A DNA stretch of 64,000 bases from assembly GCA_963763485.1 (NCBI GenBank), contig CAVXOW010000007.1, positions 558,001-622,000 on the forward strand, in the 5' to 3' direction. Shown here in pieces: positions 17,542-26,685 of the stretch. Both the position numbers and the translations under genes were made by a program. Within the stretch, counting starts at the first letter, position 1; each line of letters opens with the position of its first letter. The notes under the pieces are model-generated. The model saw only the letters and a list, made by a program, of their open reading frames with translations, had not been told where the DNA came from and did not search any database. The DNA is from CAWCKS01 sp963763485. Its GTDB lineage: Bacteria > Pseudomonadota > Alphaproteobacteria > Rhizobiales > Xanthobacteraceae.

Positions 17542-18753
17542 ATGAAATCGCTTTATGTACTCGTCGCGGCCGCAACGATTGTAGCCGCACCTGCCTTCGC
17601 GGCAGACACCATCACGATTGGCTTCACGGCCTCGCGAACCGGACCGCTCAATGTCAATTCAATTGGCCAGGAGCACGGCTTTGAATTCTGGCGCGACGAG
17701 GTGAACGCGAAGGGTGGCATCGAAGTCGGCGGCAAACACTACCAGGTGAAGTTTGTCACCTATGACGATCAGTCGGTCGGCGGCCGTGTCCAGCAGCTCT
17801 ACACTCGGCTTGTCAATCAGGACAACGCGCAGTTCCTGTTCAGCCCCTACTCATCCGGACTCACGGCGGCAGCCGCGGTGATCAGCGAGCAGTACGGCAA
17901 GATCATGGTGGACAGCGGCGGCGCCGAGGAAAAGCCGTTCGAGCTCGGCAACAAGCACCTGTTCATGGTGATCACTTCGGCCACCCACTATCTTTCCGGC
18001 GCGGTTGCGGCGCTGAAAGACAAGAATCCGCACGCCAAGATCGCGATGGTCTATTCGGATGATCCATTTTCGAAGGCAGTGCTGACGGCGACGAAAGAGC
18101 AGGCGACGCAGGCTGGGCTCGACGTCGTGATGTTCGAATCCTACGCCCCGTCGACCACGGACTTCGGGCCGATCGTGAACAAGATCATTTCATCGAATGC
18201 TGATGCATTCCTTGGTGGCGGTCATTATTCGGACGGCGCCACACTGGCGCGCCAGATGTACGACCAGAAAGCAAACATGAAGTGGATATCGCTGTTAGTA
18301 GCGCCGGGTGACGACAAGTTCGGCCAACTCGGTCCAGCCGCTTTGGGCGTTACCGTACCCTCGCAGTGGGAGCTTCAAGTCTCTTACAAGCCGCAATTCG
18401 GGCCGACGACGGCGGAGTTTGCCAAAGCGTTCGAGGACAAGTTCCACATCAAGGCCGACTATCACGCGGCGTCGGGCTATACCAGCGGCGCGATCCTTCA
18501 GCACGCGATTGAAAAAGCCGGCACGCTCGATACCGACAAGGTCGCGGATGCGCTCAACGCGACCGATGTGACGACCTTCTTCGGTCACATCAAGTTCGCC
18601 ACTGATCCATCCCGTCATGGCCTGCAACTGGCACATGAGATGGTGCTGGCGCAGTGGCAAAAGACCAATGGCGGTCTCGGTCGCCAAGTTGTCTGGCCCA
18701 AGGCTGCACAGTCGGCTGATCTCGTTTACCCGAACACCGAATCCACGCACTGA
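17542..18753 (+). CDS. Branched-chain amino-acid-type ABC substrate-binding protein
   Basis: 403 aa periplasmic binding protein, first gene of a complete Liv-type operon. The start at 17542 has a GGGAGGA site and yields a textbook signal peptide (MKSLYVLVAAATIVAAPAFA). The mature part opens ADTITIGFTASRTGPLN, and the domain continues with EHGFEFWRDEVNAKGGIEVG and VYSDDPFSKAVLTATKEQAT, typical of Peripla_BP_6 ligand-binding halves. Permease, permease and two ATPases follow. The true ligand may be a branched-chain amino acid, an amide or an aromatic compound. It is only distantly similar to the orphan binding protein at 7.1-8.3 kb. Confidence 0.93.
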   Translation: MKSLYVLVAAATIVAAPAFAADTITIGFTASRTGPLNVNSIGQEHGFEFWRDEVNAKGGIEVGGKHYQVKFVTYDDQSVGGRVQQLYTRLVNQDNAQFLFSPYSSGLTAAAAVISEQYGKIMVDSGGAEEKPFELGNKHLFMVITSATHYLSGAVAALKDKNPHAKIAMVYSDDPFSKAVLTATKEQATQAGLDVVMFESYAPSTTDFGPIVNKIISSNADAFLGGGHYSDGATLARQMYDQKANMKWISLLVAPGDDKFGQLGPAALGVTVPSQWELQVSYKPQFGPTTAEFAKAFEDKFHIKADYHAASGYTSGAILQHAIEKAGTLDTDKVADALNATDVTTFFGHIKFATDPSRHGLQLAHEMVLAQWQKTNGGLGRQVVWPKAAQSADLVYPNTESTH

Positions 18754-18804
18754 TATGTCCCTCGGGCCCGGTGCTTTCGCCGGGCCCGACCGCCGGCTCA
18801 TGCC

Positions 18805-19671
18805 ATGCTCGGAATTCTAGCATCGATCATCGATGGTGTGCTGGTCGGCCTGGTCTACGGGCTCGCCGCCATGGGCCTGACCCTGATCTGGGGCGTCATG
18901 GACGTGATCAACCTGACGCACGGCGCCATGATCGTCGCCGGCATGTTCGCGCTGTTTCTATTGACCAGCGCGTTTGGCGTGTCGCCCTATGCGGCCTTGC
19001 CGCCGGTGCTGATCGGCGGCTTCTTCGTTGGCATACTGCTCTACTGGGTTGCCATCCATCGAATGATCGGCCGACCGCCTCTGATGAGCCTGTTGTCGAC
19101 TTTTTCCGTCAATCTGATCTTGATCGGCATCGGCACCGCGGTTTGGGGCACCGCGCTTTTCAACGTCGAGGTATCGGTGCCGGGACTGAGCATCGGTCGC
19201 TATACCTTTCCGGGCGCCCACATCGTTGCTGCGGCGCTAGCGGGGGTGATTGCAGGCTCGCTCTACTTGTTCCTCCGCTATACGCGGCTTGGCAAGGCAG
19301 TACGCGCGGTTGCCAGCAATCGCGAGGCTGCAGAGCTTGTCGCGATTCCGACCACGCGCGTGCTCGCGGCCTCGGTCGGCATGGGTGTGGCGCTCGCAGG
19401 GGTATCAGGCGTGCTGATCGGTACGCTGTTTCCGTTCACCGTGCTCTCGGGGGACAACTATCAGCTCAAAGGTTTCATCGTGACGGTGCTCGGCGGTCTC
19501 GGCAATCCCGTCGGCGCGCTGATGGGTGGTGTCGCGCTCGGATTGCTTGAAGGGCTGGTTGCGCCCTTTGTGCCGGTGAGCTGGACGCTGGAGATCGAAT
19601 TCACGCTGTTTGTGGTCGTGCTGATCGCATTTCCAGGCGGCATCTTCGCGTCACGGCGTGGCGTGCTGTGA
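18805..19671 (+). CDS. Liv-type ABC permease, LivH subunit
   Basis: 288 aa inner-membrane permease of the LivH family with about eight helices. Conserved stretches: IIDGVLVGLVYGLAAMGLTL and GVMDVINLTHGAMIVAGMF (the 'NxxHG' region), AVASNREAAELVAIPTTRV (the EAA-like cytoplasmic coupling loop), and GNPVGALMGGVALGLLEGL. It begins 51 bases after the binding-protein gene and its stop overlaps the ATG of the next permease, as expected for a coupled operon. With LivM it forms the heterodimeric membrane channel. Confidence 0.93.
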   Translation: MLGILASIIDGVLVGLVYGLAAMGLTLIWGVMDVINLTHGAMIVAGMFALFLLTSAFGVSPYAALPPVLIGGFFVGILLYWVAIHRMIGRPPLMSLLSTFSVNLILIGIGTAVWGTALFNVEVSVPGLSIGRYTFPGAHIVAAALAGVIAGSLYLFLRYTRLGKAVRAVASNREAAELVAIPTTRVLAASVGMGVALAGVSGVLIGTLFPFTVLSGDNYQLKGFIVTVLGGLGNPVGALMGGVALGLLEGLVAPFVPVSWTLEIEFTLFVVVLIAFPGGIFASRRGVL

Positions 19672-20633
19672 TGCTGCGCCGGCCGTTTTTCTGGATCATC
19701 ACGGTCGTCATTGCAATTTTCGCGATTGCACCGCTCGTCGGCAACAACGTCGAGCTGCGCGAGAGTCTGATTCTCGCAGCGCTCTACATTGCGTTGGCGA
19801 GCAACCTCAATCTGATGCTCGGTTACACCGGCTACATCAATTTCGGCAGCATCGTCTTCTTTGGACTGGGCGGTTACGTTTGTGTCTGGCTTGTCGATGC
19901 GCATGGCTGGCCGCTCGGCGCCGGCCTTCTGTCCGGTGGCGTCTGCGTGAGCCTGCTGGCGCTGCTGTTCGGACTGGGCATCCTGCGGCTGCGTGGCGCC
20001 TTCTTTGCGCTGGCGACGATCGGTATCAACGAAGCGGTTCAAGCCTTTGTCGAGAACTTCGGCCCGTGGGGCGGTTCCTCCGGCATTTACCTTTCGCCGG
20101 CGATTTTTGAGCCGCTCGGCGGCCCGGCGCACGCGCTCTGGATCATCTATTTCCTGATGGTCGCGGTGATGGGCCTGTCCCTCTATCTGAGCTACGCGAT
20201 CAAGGCCTCGAAATTCGGCCTCGGGCTCCGCGCGATCGGACAGAACGAAGACGCGGCGGCGATGCTTGGGGTGCCGACGCCGCTTTACAAGGCGTTGGTC
20301 TACAGCGCGTCCGCCTTTCTGCCGGCCATCGCAGGCGGCCTCTATTTCTTCAAGAGCGCGTTCATTCAACCGTCTGATGCGTTCGACCTCACGCTATCGA
20401 CTGAGGCGATCGTGATCGCGATGCTGGGCGGCCAGGGCACCGTGACCGGCGTTGCGCTCGGCGCCTATCTTTACGAAGAGCTGCGCGGCTTCTTGCTCAC
20501 CTCGGAAACCTTCTCCCACTTTCAGCTCGTGATCGCCGGCGTACTGCTGCTCCTCATTGTGCTGTTCTTTCCGACCGGGCTGATGGGCTTCATTTACAAG
20601 CGCTTTCCGCACAGCCAAAAGGTGCTGGAATGA
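19671..20633 (+). CDS. Liv-type ABC permease, LivM subunit
   Basis: 320 aa LivM-family membrane permease. The ATG at 19671 overlaps the LivH stop (TGATG); a GTG three bases earlier is possible. Conserved parts are ALASNLNLMLGYTGYINFGS, GLGLRAIGQNEDAAAMLGVP (the coupling loop) and IVIAMLGGQGTVTGVALGAY. The C-terminus runs four bases into the ATPase gene. It pairs with LivH to make the membrane path. Confidence 0.93.
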   Translation: MLRRPFFWIITVVIAIFAIAPLVGNNVELRESLILAALYIALASNLNLMLGYTGYINFGSIVFFGLGGYVCVWLVDAHGWPLGAGLLSGGVCVSLLALLFGLGILRLRGAFFALATIGINEAVQAFVENFGPWGGSSGIYLSPAIFEPLGGPAHALWIIYFLMVAVMGLSLYLSYAIKASKFGLGLRAIGQNEDAAAMLGVPTPLYKALVYSASAFLPAIAGGLYFFKSAFIQPSDAFDLTLSTEAIVIAMLGGQGTVTGVALGAYLYEELRGFLLTSETFSHFQLVIAGVLLLLIVLFFPTGLMGFIYKRFPHSQKVLE

Positions 20634-21382
20634 CTGCGCTTCTCGAAGTGGACGGGATCAGCAAGAGCTTCGGCGGCTTGCGCGCAGTGGAACAGTTGAG
20701 CTTCGCCGTTACCAAAGGCGAGATCCTCGGCCTGATCGGTCCCAACGGCGCCGGCAAGACCACCGTCTTCAATCTCATCACCGGTTTCTACACGCCGGAC
20801 AACGGACGAATCCTGTTCAACGGCACCGATATCACCGGCGAAAAGCCTTACCGCGTCGCCCGTCGGGGCCTTGCCCGCACCTATCAGATTGTTCAACCGC
20901 TTATGAACATGACCGTTCAGGAAAACTGCATGGTCAGCGCCTGCTTTGGCCGCGAAAACATGCCGCTCGCGAAGGCGCGCGACGCTGCTAGCGAGGCGAT
21001 TGCGTTTGCTGGCCTCGAGGACCGCGCGTTAACGCAGGCAATGCAACTGACGATCGCCGGAAAGAAGCGGCTCGAGCTTGCGCGCGCGCTCGCGGCGCGT
21101 CCGCTGCTTCTGCTGCTGGATGAGGTGCTGGCCGGTCTCAATCCAACCGAGGTCGACCACATGATTGGTGTTGTCCGCCGCATCCGCGAGCATGGCGTGA
21201 CAATTCTGATCATCGAGCACCTCATGCGGGCGATCATGAACCTGTCGGATCGCATCGTGGTGCTGAACTTCGGCGAGAAGCTTGCCGAAGGTCCTCCGGC
21301 CGAAATCGCCAGCAACGCGGACGTGATCGAGGCGTATCTGGGCGATCCTAAGGCCGCCGCCGAGCTTCAGAAGAGGGATTAG
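20630..21382 (+). CDS. Liv-type ABC ATPase, LivG subunit
   Basis: 250 aa cytoplasmic ATPase. Walker A is GPNGAGKTTVFN, the Q-loop lies in YQIVQPLMNMTVQENCM, and Walker B is LLLLLDEVLAGLNPTE with a following switch His in IEHLMRAIM. The ABC signature region reads QLTIAGKKRLELARALAARP: the usual LSxGQ is LTIAGKK, a variant common in LivG proteins. The start overlaps the end of livM (ATGA) and livF follows after one base. Confidence 0.94.
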   Translation: MTALLEVDGISKSFGGLRAVEQLSFAVTKGEILGLIGPNGAGKTTVFNLITGFYTPDNGRILFNGTDITGEKPYRVARRGLARTYQIVQPLMNMTVQENCMVSACFGRENMPLAKARDAASEAIAFAGLEDRALTQAMQLTIAGKKRLELARALAARPLLLLLDEVLAGLNPTEVDHMIGVVRRIREHGVTILIIEHLMRAIMNLSDRIVVLNFGEKLAEGPPAEIASNADVIEAYLGDPKAAAELQKRD

Positions 21383-21383
21383 G

Positions 21384-22100
21384 ATGGCCGAAGCACTTCT
21401 TGTAGCCGACCAACTCGAAGCCGGCTATGGCGAGGTCCAGGTGCTGTGGGGCATTTCGCTGAAGGCGGCTCGCGGCGAGCTCACGGCGATTGTCGGCGCC
21501 AATGGCGCCGGCAAGACCACGATGTTGCGCGCGATCGCGGGCTCAATCACCCCGTGGGGCGGCCGGGTCATGTTTGAGGGCAAAGACGTCACACATGTTC
21601 CAACCAACGCCAAGGCGGCGCAGGGGTTTGCATTGGTGCCCGAGGGACGGCAATTGTTCAACGCCATGTCCGTCGATGAGAATCTCGAACTTGGCGCGTT
21701 TTCAAAGCGTTCTGCGCGTAACTATGAAGATCGTCTTGACGAGGTCTTCAGCCTGTTTCCGCGGCTTGCTGAGCGGAGGCGTCAGCTTGCGGGTACGCTG
21801 TCCGGCGGCGAACAACAGATGCTGGCAATCGCGCGCGGCTTGATGTCCGACCCGGTCATTCTGGTGATCGACGAAATGTCTCTCGGTTTGTCGCCGGTTC
21901 TTACCTATCAACTGTTCATGACGCTCAAGAAACTGAAGCAGGCCGGCCTCACGATTCTGCTGGTTGAACAAAACGTGCATCTAGCCCTGGCCGTGAGCGA
22001 CTATGCCTACGTTATTGCCGAGGGGCGGGTCTTCACCGAAGGCCTGCCCTCTGCGCTTGAGGCAAATGCGGAAATCCGACGTGCATATCTTGGGCTCTAA
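21384..22100 (+). CDS. Liv-type ABC ATPase, LivF subunit
   Basis: 238 aa cytoplasmic ATPase, last gene of the operon. Walker A GANGAGKTTMLR, signature LSGGEQQMLAIARGLMSDP, Walker B VILVIDEMSLGLSP and switch region LLVEQNVHLALAVSD are all intact. It partners LivG to energise the LivHM channel. No strong hairpin terminator is seen directly after it; 250 bases follow before the next gene. Confidence 0.94.
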   Translation: MAEALLVADQLEAGYGEVQVLWGISLKAARGELTAIVGANGAGKTTMLRAIAGSITPWGGRVMFEGKDVTHVPTNAKAAQGFALVPEGRQLFNAMSVDENLELGAFSKRSARNYEDRLDEVFSLFPRLAERRRQLAGTLSGGEQQMLAIARGLMSDPVILVIDEMSLGLSPVLTYQLFMTLKKLKQAGLTILLVEQNVHLALAVSDYAYVIAEGRVFTEGLPSALEANAEIRRAYLGL

Positions 22101-22349
22101 CTCTATGACGTCAAAGCGGCCGTGGTCCACCATCGTAACACTTCTGCAATCGGTACGGATAACGGCAGCGAGCTGACCTTGACGAAGCTTTACGATGTCT
22201 AGCTTTCAGGTGTTCGGCAGACCTTGCCAAGGTGCACCTTTGTACATCTGACGCGGTCGCCGTTCGTGATGACCGCCGCACACCCACGCACGCTAATCGC
22301 ACTGGTTGCGATGATGGTGCTGCTATATGGACTGATCTGGAGGACCCGA

Positions 22350-22628
22350 ATGACTGACCATATAGCCCCCGCGCTCATGGGTGCGGTTGCCATGGCCTCG
22401 TTCGTAGCGATACTGTTCTTTCTCAGATTCTGGCAGCAGACGCGGGATGCGTTTTTCTTGCTGTTCGCAGCCGCTTTCGGAATTGACTCGATCGCGCGGC
22501 TATTCCTTGCAATCGTTCATATCTCCAACGAAGCCGAACCGATGGCTTATTTGTCCAAACTCGTGACATTTGGATTGATCGTCATCGCCATTGTGCAGAA
22601 GAACAGGCCCGATGCAACTCGCAAATGA
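22350..22628 (+). CDS. Small three-helix membrane protein (DUF5985-like)
   Basis: 92 aa from the ATG at 22350, which has a GGAGGA site 7 bases upstream. The sequence (APALMGAVAMASFVAILFFL, RFWQQTRDAFFLLFAAAFGI, YLSKLVTFGLIVIAIVQKNR) resembles the DUF5985 group of small membrane proteins whose pattern is a helix, then F(L)RFWxxTRDxFFLxFAxAF, then a helix. The function is unknown. It ends 44 bases from the convergent trehalose-phosphate synthase gene. Confidence 0.7.
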   Translation: MTDHIAPALMGAVAMASFVAILFFLRFWQQTRDAFFLLFAAAFGIDSIARLFLAIVHISNEAEPMAYLSKLVTFGLIVIAIVQKNRPDATRK

Positions 22629-22672
22629 CACGGCAATTGAGGAGGTTGCAAGGCTTGCGGCTTCGAATCGCC

Positions 22673-24931
22673 TCAAGCCTGGGCACGGCCGCGCAGCTGC
22701 GGCCGGTCTTGAATTTCGCTTGAGATCGCCAGAGCCCGGATCCGTTCACGCGTGCGACTTCGCGCTGCATCGATCAGCATCCTGCCGGCCCACTTGTATA
22801 CGTTATTTTCCTTAATCTGCTGACGCATGGTCTTCATTCGCGCGACCTGTTCGTCGAGGGGCATGCGAAGCGCGGAGGAAATGGCAGTAGCCATCTGCTC
22901 CAGATCATACGGATTGACAATCAAAGCTTCCGACATCTCTCGCGATGCACCGGTAAAGCCTGAGAGGACAAGCACGCCAGTGTCGTCTTCTCTTGATGCG
23001 ACAAACTCCTTAGCCACCAAATTCATTCCGTCATGAAGACTGCTCACGATACACACATCAGCGGCCTTGAAGAGACTGAAGACCTCCACCGGCTCGTGAT
23101 GGCGAACGATCAACCGAATAGGCAAATAGTCAGCACGGCCATGGCGCGCGTTGATTTCGTTTGCCAACGCCTCGGCTTCCGATTGAAGCGTTGCATATGC
23201 GGCTAACTTGCTCCGGGTGGGCGCGGCGACCTGAATGAAGGCAAGTCGACCTCTCCAAAAGGGTTCGCGTGACAGGAGAGTATCGAATGCCTTCATGCGG
23301 TCGAGAATGCCCTTGGTGTAGTCGAAGCGCTCGATCCCAAGAACGATCCTTGTGCCAGCGCTCATCTGAAATTGTTTGCGGATCTCGATGCGGCAAGCGT
23401 CGATGCCGCGAGTATCGGCAAGCGCCTTGGGCGGCCATTCGATCGAGATCGGATAGGGACGCACCATCGTCTCGCGCCCGGCCAGCGTCACAGTCTGGGT
23501 CTCGCGATCAATTCGGCTCTCAAGGAATCGGTCGATCGATTCCAGGAAATTGTTGCAGTGAAATCGTGTATGGAAGCCAACGATCGTGCTTCCAAGCAGA
23601 CCCTCGATGATTTCCTCTTTCCATGGGCAGATGCTGAATGTCTCGGCATTCGGCCACGGTATGTGCCAGAATGCGATGATTGTCGCCTTGGGCAGCCGCT
23701 CGCGGATCATCTTCGGGGCCAGCGCGAAGTGATAGTCCTGAACCAGCACGATCGGATCCTCAGATCGCGCCTCCGCGACCACCGCATCCGCAAAACGCTG
23801 GTTGATCCTTCGATACAGCTGCCAATCAGTCAACCGGAACGCGGGCCTCACAAAGGCGATGTGACACAGCGGCCATAGCCCCTCATTGGCAAACCCGTAG
23901 TAATACCCGTCTTGTTCCTCTTCCGTTATCCAGATACGCCGCAGCGTGTACGCGGGTGATTCTTCCGGAACACGTAGCCTGTCGTGCTTGTCGACCGTTT
24001 CTCGATCCGCGGACCCGCTGCCGTGGGCGATCCAAACACCGCCACAGGCCCTCATGATCGGTTCCAGCGCCGACACCAGGCCGCTCGCAGGGGTTTGCAC
24101 GACGATGCCGTCGCCAGACTTGTTGTGGATGTAAGGCTCCCGGTTTGCGACGACCAAAACCTCTGCATCGGGCATCGTGCTGTGTAGAAACTCTTGCAGC
24201 GATTTCGGCGACCATTCGATCTGGTTTGGCTGGCTCGGCAGGTGCTCGACTTCACGAAGCAGCTTTTGAATTTCGACTTCGATCGACGAACGTCCGCGCG
24301 GAACAACCGATCCGGCATTGCCTGTTCGAACCTCCTCGACAGCTCGCTTTAGCGAGTTCATCCAGCTCCGCATCGTCAGCAGCGATAGCAATGCGCCGCC
24401 ACCCGCGAACACAATCGAGAGTCCAGCCAATGCGGCGAGAATGTAGGCCAGCGCCTGACCAGATCGTGCATCGGCGAAACTGAGATCCGTAAGGACAACA
24501 AGATACGATTTGTGATCGTCGACTGTTACCGGGAATGCCGCAACCAGCATCCGCCGTCCGTCGTTAAAAACGGTGGCGAAGCTCTCTCTTTCTGCGCGCG
24601 CGACCTTCTCACACGAGAAACTCTTGGGCATGAGCTTGGTGGGTGCGACCAGAGACCCCGATTCGTCACAAAGTGCGACGGCCAGGATCCGTTCATCGAG
24701 CGCGACGCTTTCGAACATGCTTTCAAGCTGGCCCCAATCGCGATCCTCGATGGCACTTCGCAGCGAACCGCGGATCGCATTGTAAACCAGACGGGAGCGC
24801 AACTCGACGTCGCGACGGGACCATTGTTCGACGAGTTTGCTGGAGAATGGCGTGACAACCAGCCCGACGATCAGCAGGATGGCAAGGCCAATAGCGCCAA
24901 AGCGAATGATGTTCGCGAGCCGGAACCGCAT
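22673..24931 (-). CDS. otsA: Membrane-anchored trehalose-6-phosphate synthase (GT20) with N-terminal sensor-like region
   Basis: 752 aa. Residues 1-250 form a two-helix membrane unit: TM1 (FGAIGLAILLIVGLVVTPF), about 130 periplasmic residues (SLVAPTKLMPKSFSCEKVAR), TM2 (ALAYILAALAGLSIVFAGGG) and a HAMP-like linker ending near LLREVEHLPSQPNQ. Residues 255-740 are a GT20 synthase making trehalose-6-phosphate from UDP-glucose and glucose-6-phosphate: VLVVANREPYIHN, VLVQDYHFALAPKMIRERLP, IAFWHIPWPNAE, LGIERFDYTKGI (sugar-nucleotide Arg/Lys), and SLHDGMNLVAKEFVASRED. Ordinary OtsA is about 450-480 aa and soluble. The fusion suggests synthesis controlled by an external signal, which is inference. 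No phosphatase gene is nearby. Confidence 0.88.
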   Translation of the reverse strand: MRFRLANIIRFGAIGLAILLIVGLVVTPFSSKLVEQWSRRDVELRSRLVYNAIRGSLRSAIEDRDWGQLESMFESVALDERILAVALCDESGSLVAPTKLMPKSFSCEKVARAERESFATVFNDGRRMLVAAFPVTVDDHKSYLVVLTDLSFADARSGQALAYILAALAGLSIVFAGGGALLSLLTMRSWMNSLKRAVEEVRTGNAGSVVPRGRSSIEVEIQKLLREVEHLPSQPNQIEWSPKSLQEFLHSTMPDAEVLVVANREPYIHNKSGDGIVVQTPASGLVSALEPIMRACGGVWIAHGSGSADRETVDKHDRLRVPEESPAYTLRRIWITEEEQDGYYYGFANEGLWPLCHIAFVRPAFRLTDWQLYRRINQRFADAVVAEARSEDPIVLVQDYHFALAPKMIRERLPKATIIAFWHIPWPNAETFSICPWKEEIIEGLLGSTIVGFHTRFHCNNFLESIDRFLESRIDRETQTVTLAGRETMVRPYPISIEWPPKALADTRGIDACRIEIRKQFQMSAGTRIVLGIERFDYTKGILDRMKAFDTLLSREPFWRGRLAFIQVAAPTRSKLAAYATLQSEAEALANEINARHGRADYLPIRLIVRHHEPVEVFSLFKAADVCIVSSLHDGMNLVAKEFVASREDDTGVLVLSGFTGASREMSEALIVNPYDLEQMATAISSALRMPLDEQVARMKTMRQQIKENNVYKWAGRMLIDAARSRTRERIRALAISSEIQDRPQLRGRAQA

Positions 24932-26250
24932 GCTGGATCCTCTTTAGCCGTTTCCGTCGCAGTGGAATCTGGCAGCTACGATGGCCCCGCTTGAGCCGCC
25001 AACCAATCATTTGCGTTATAGCAACGATCTCGCGGTTCGACCATGCGACATCCGGAACAGCGCTTTCAGCGGTTGGGAAGGTACGATTTAGGTGCTGGCC
25101 CGCGATAGCCTAGAAGTTTCAGGGCGTCGCGATGGTATCCCTTCCGACCCCGGCTGCATCAATCGCTGCGAGAGTCCTGCCGACGCGATGGGGTTTCCGT
25201 TCATGAACAATGCTTGACGTGAGCACAGGACTTGCCTTGTTGGCATCGAGTATTGTACGCAGCTTCGTGCAAATTGTTCTGGCGTCTCATTCAGCGAGCT
25301 GGCTGCGAGGTTATCGGTGAACGGCAGCGCCGCGCGACGACAGTGTTCCGCCGCTTGGAGGCACTGCAGGGCGGTTGGGGAGAGCCTCACAAAACTTTCT
25401 CGAGACCTTCCCACTTTTTTGCCGCGTCCGTATTGATGGCGCGTGTCGCAGGCTGTGATGGAGCTTTGATGTTTTGGCGTGCCATCTTTATTTTGGGCGC
25501 GGCTCTCTTATCTGCCGCTCTACGCGCTCGGTGTACCTATCATCCGTTCGGTTGTGTGGAACGTTGCTGCCCTCGGCACTTTCCTCTTTCTCGCGGCGCC
25601 GATTGTCTGACCACGCGGCGAAGCAATTGGACGTCGAAGTTCCGCCTCGCAGTTGTTCTTTTATCGCAGGCTGAGCGACTAGGCGCTCCAAAGAAAAAGC
25701 CCACCAAGGGTCGGTGGGCCATAGAGTCCAGTCGAGCGGTTATGATAGCAAACTGTGGCGCAAGAGGCAAAGTGCTGGTCCCTGCCTCAGTACCGGTAGC
25801 CTAAACTCGCGCGGTGCCGCCAGCCGTTAGTGCAGCAATTGATACTGCAAAATGTAAACGAGAGTGCCCGCAGGCAACACTGGTCCACAGCAGTGTCAAT
25901 TCGTATTGCTGTTAATGTGGCTATTACGTTGAATGGAGTCCGAAAACTAGGCACTTTTCAGACGTGCGTACAGCGTCGAGCAACGTCCCGATATCGAGGG
26001 CAGAGCAGAAGCAGAAGTAACGCGCATGTCGTTTTCGGTAGCGATTGACCCCAGACTTGTCGTTCGGGCAACCCCCGCTATGGCCCGAAACTGTTCCGGA
26101 TTTCTGATCGACTGTCTCTCGGTAGTGGGGTGCTCGCCCTCTCCATCATCCATTTGGGTGAGTGGTCCCTTGATTTAAGGGATTGGCCCCTTTTGACGCA
26201 GGCTCGAATGGGCACTCGTCGCATCTAGGATCGGCTGGTATCAATTGAGA
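24932..26250. other. Gene-poor region
   Basis: About 1.3 kb without a supported gene. Open frames at 25.1-25.8 kb have skewed composition (Arg/Cys-rich), no homologous look and no ribosome sites. The one clear structure is the leftward terminator at 25691-25719. The stretch may hold a small RNA or decayed genes. Confidence 0.4.
25691..25719 (-). terminator. Rho-independent terminator (leftward)
   Basis: On the minus strand GCCCACC-GACCCTT-GGTGGGC (perfect 7-bp stem, 25699-25705 with 25713-25719) is followed by TTTTTCTT (complement of 25691-25698). It is the best intrinsic terminator in the window, yet no protein gene ends just before it, so it probably closes an unrecognised short transcript coming from about 25.75-25.9 kb. 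Confidence 0.75.
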
Positions 26251-26445
26251 ATGACAGGCACACCCACCGCTGTCGTTCTCTTGGCCGTCGCCGCAGCTTT
26301 GTGGTTCATTGGACGACCAGACAAAGAGGGCAATCCTGCACGTTTCCTGCGCTTCAACGCGGCGCCCGTTCTCTTCCCGCCATTGGTGCTAGCGCTGCTG
26401 GCACTAGGATGTGCCTCGCTAGTTTCCTCCGTGATAGCGCATTAG
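26251..26445 (+). CDS. Small two-helix membrane protein
   Basis: 64 aa: MTGTPTAVVLLAVAAALWFI, a polar loop with RPDKEGNPARFLRFNAA, then VLFPPLVLALLALGCASLVS. The pattern of two helices joined by a charged loop is typical of small conserved alphaproteobacterial membrane proteins. A TTG six bases earlier is an alternative start. Function unknown. Confidence 0.5.
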   Translation: MTGTPTAVVLLAVAAALWFIGRPDKEGNPARFLRFNAAPVLFPPLVLALLALGCASLVSSVIAH

Positions 26446-26685
26446 GGAGTGCTGACCGCTCTTATCACCCAGTGTCCCAATTTTAGAGGAACTGGGCGGC
26501 CAGTGGCCTGGCCTTGATGCTTGGTCGAAAATCGATGAACTGAGCGGCTAAAAAATTGTCTTTGCTCCGACGTCTGCAAGAGGCTCGTCAAGCTCACCTC
26601 GTACTCATTTTTAGGCCTGTTTCCATCGCCGCTACATGGCCCGCCCAATCTCTTGTCGATGTGCGCATTGAAGAATGTTATCCGA

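Noticed and set aside
19461..20369. 302-codon open frame on the minus strand
   Set aside because: Antisense to LivH/LivM and full of charged low-complexity sequence.
25232..25804. 190-codon open frame in the gene-poor region
   Set aside because: Cys/Arg-rich, no ribosome site, contains the terminator hairpin within its length; not credible as a protein.
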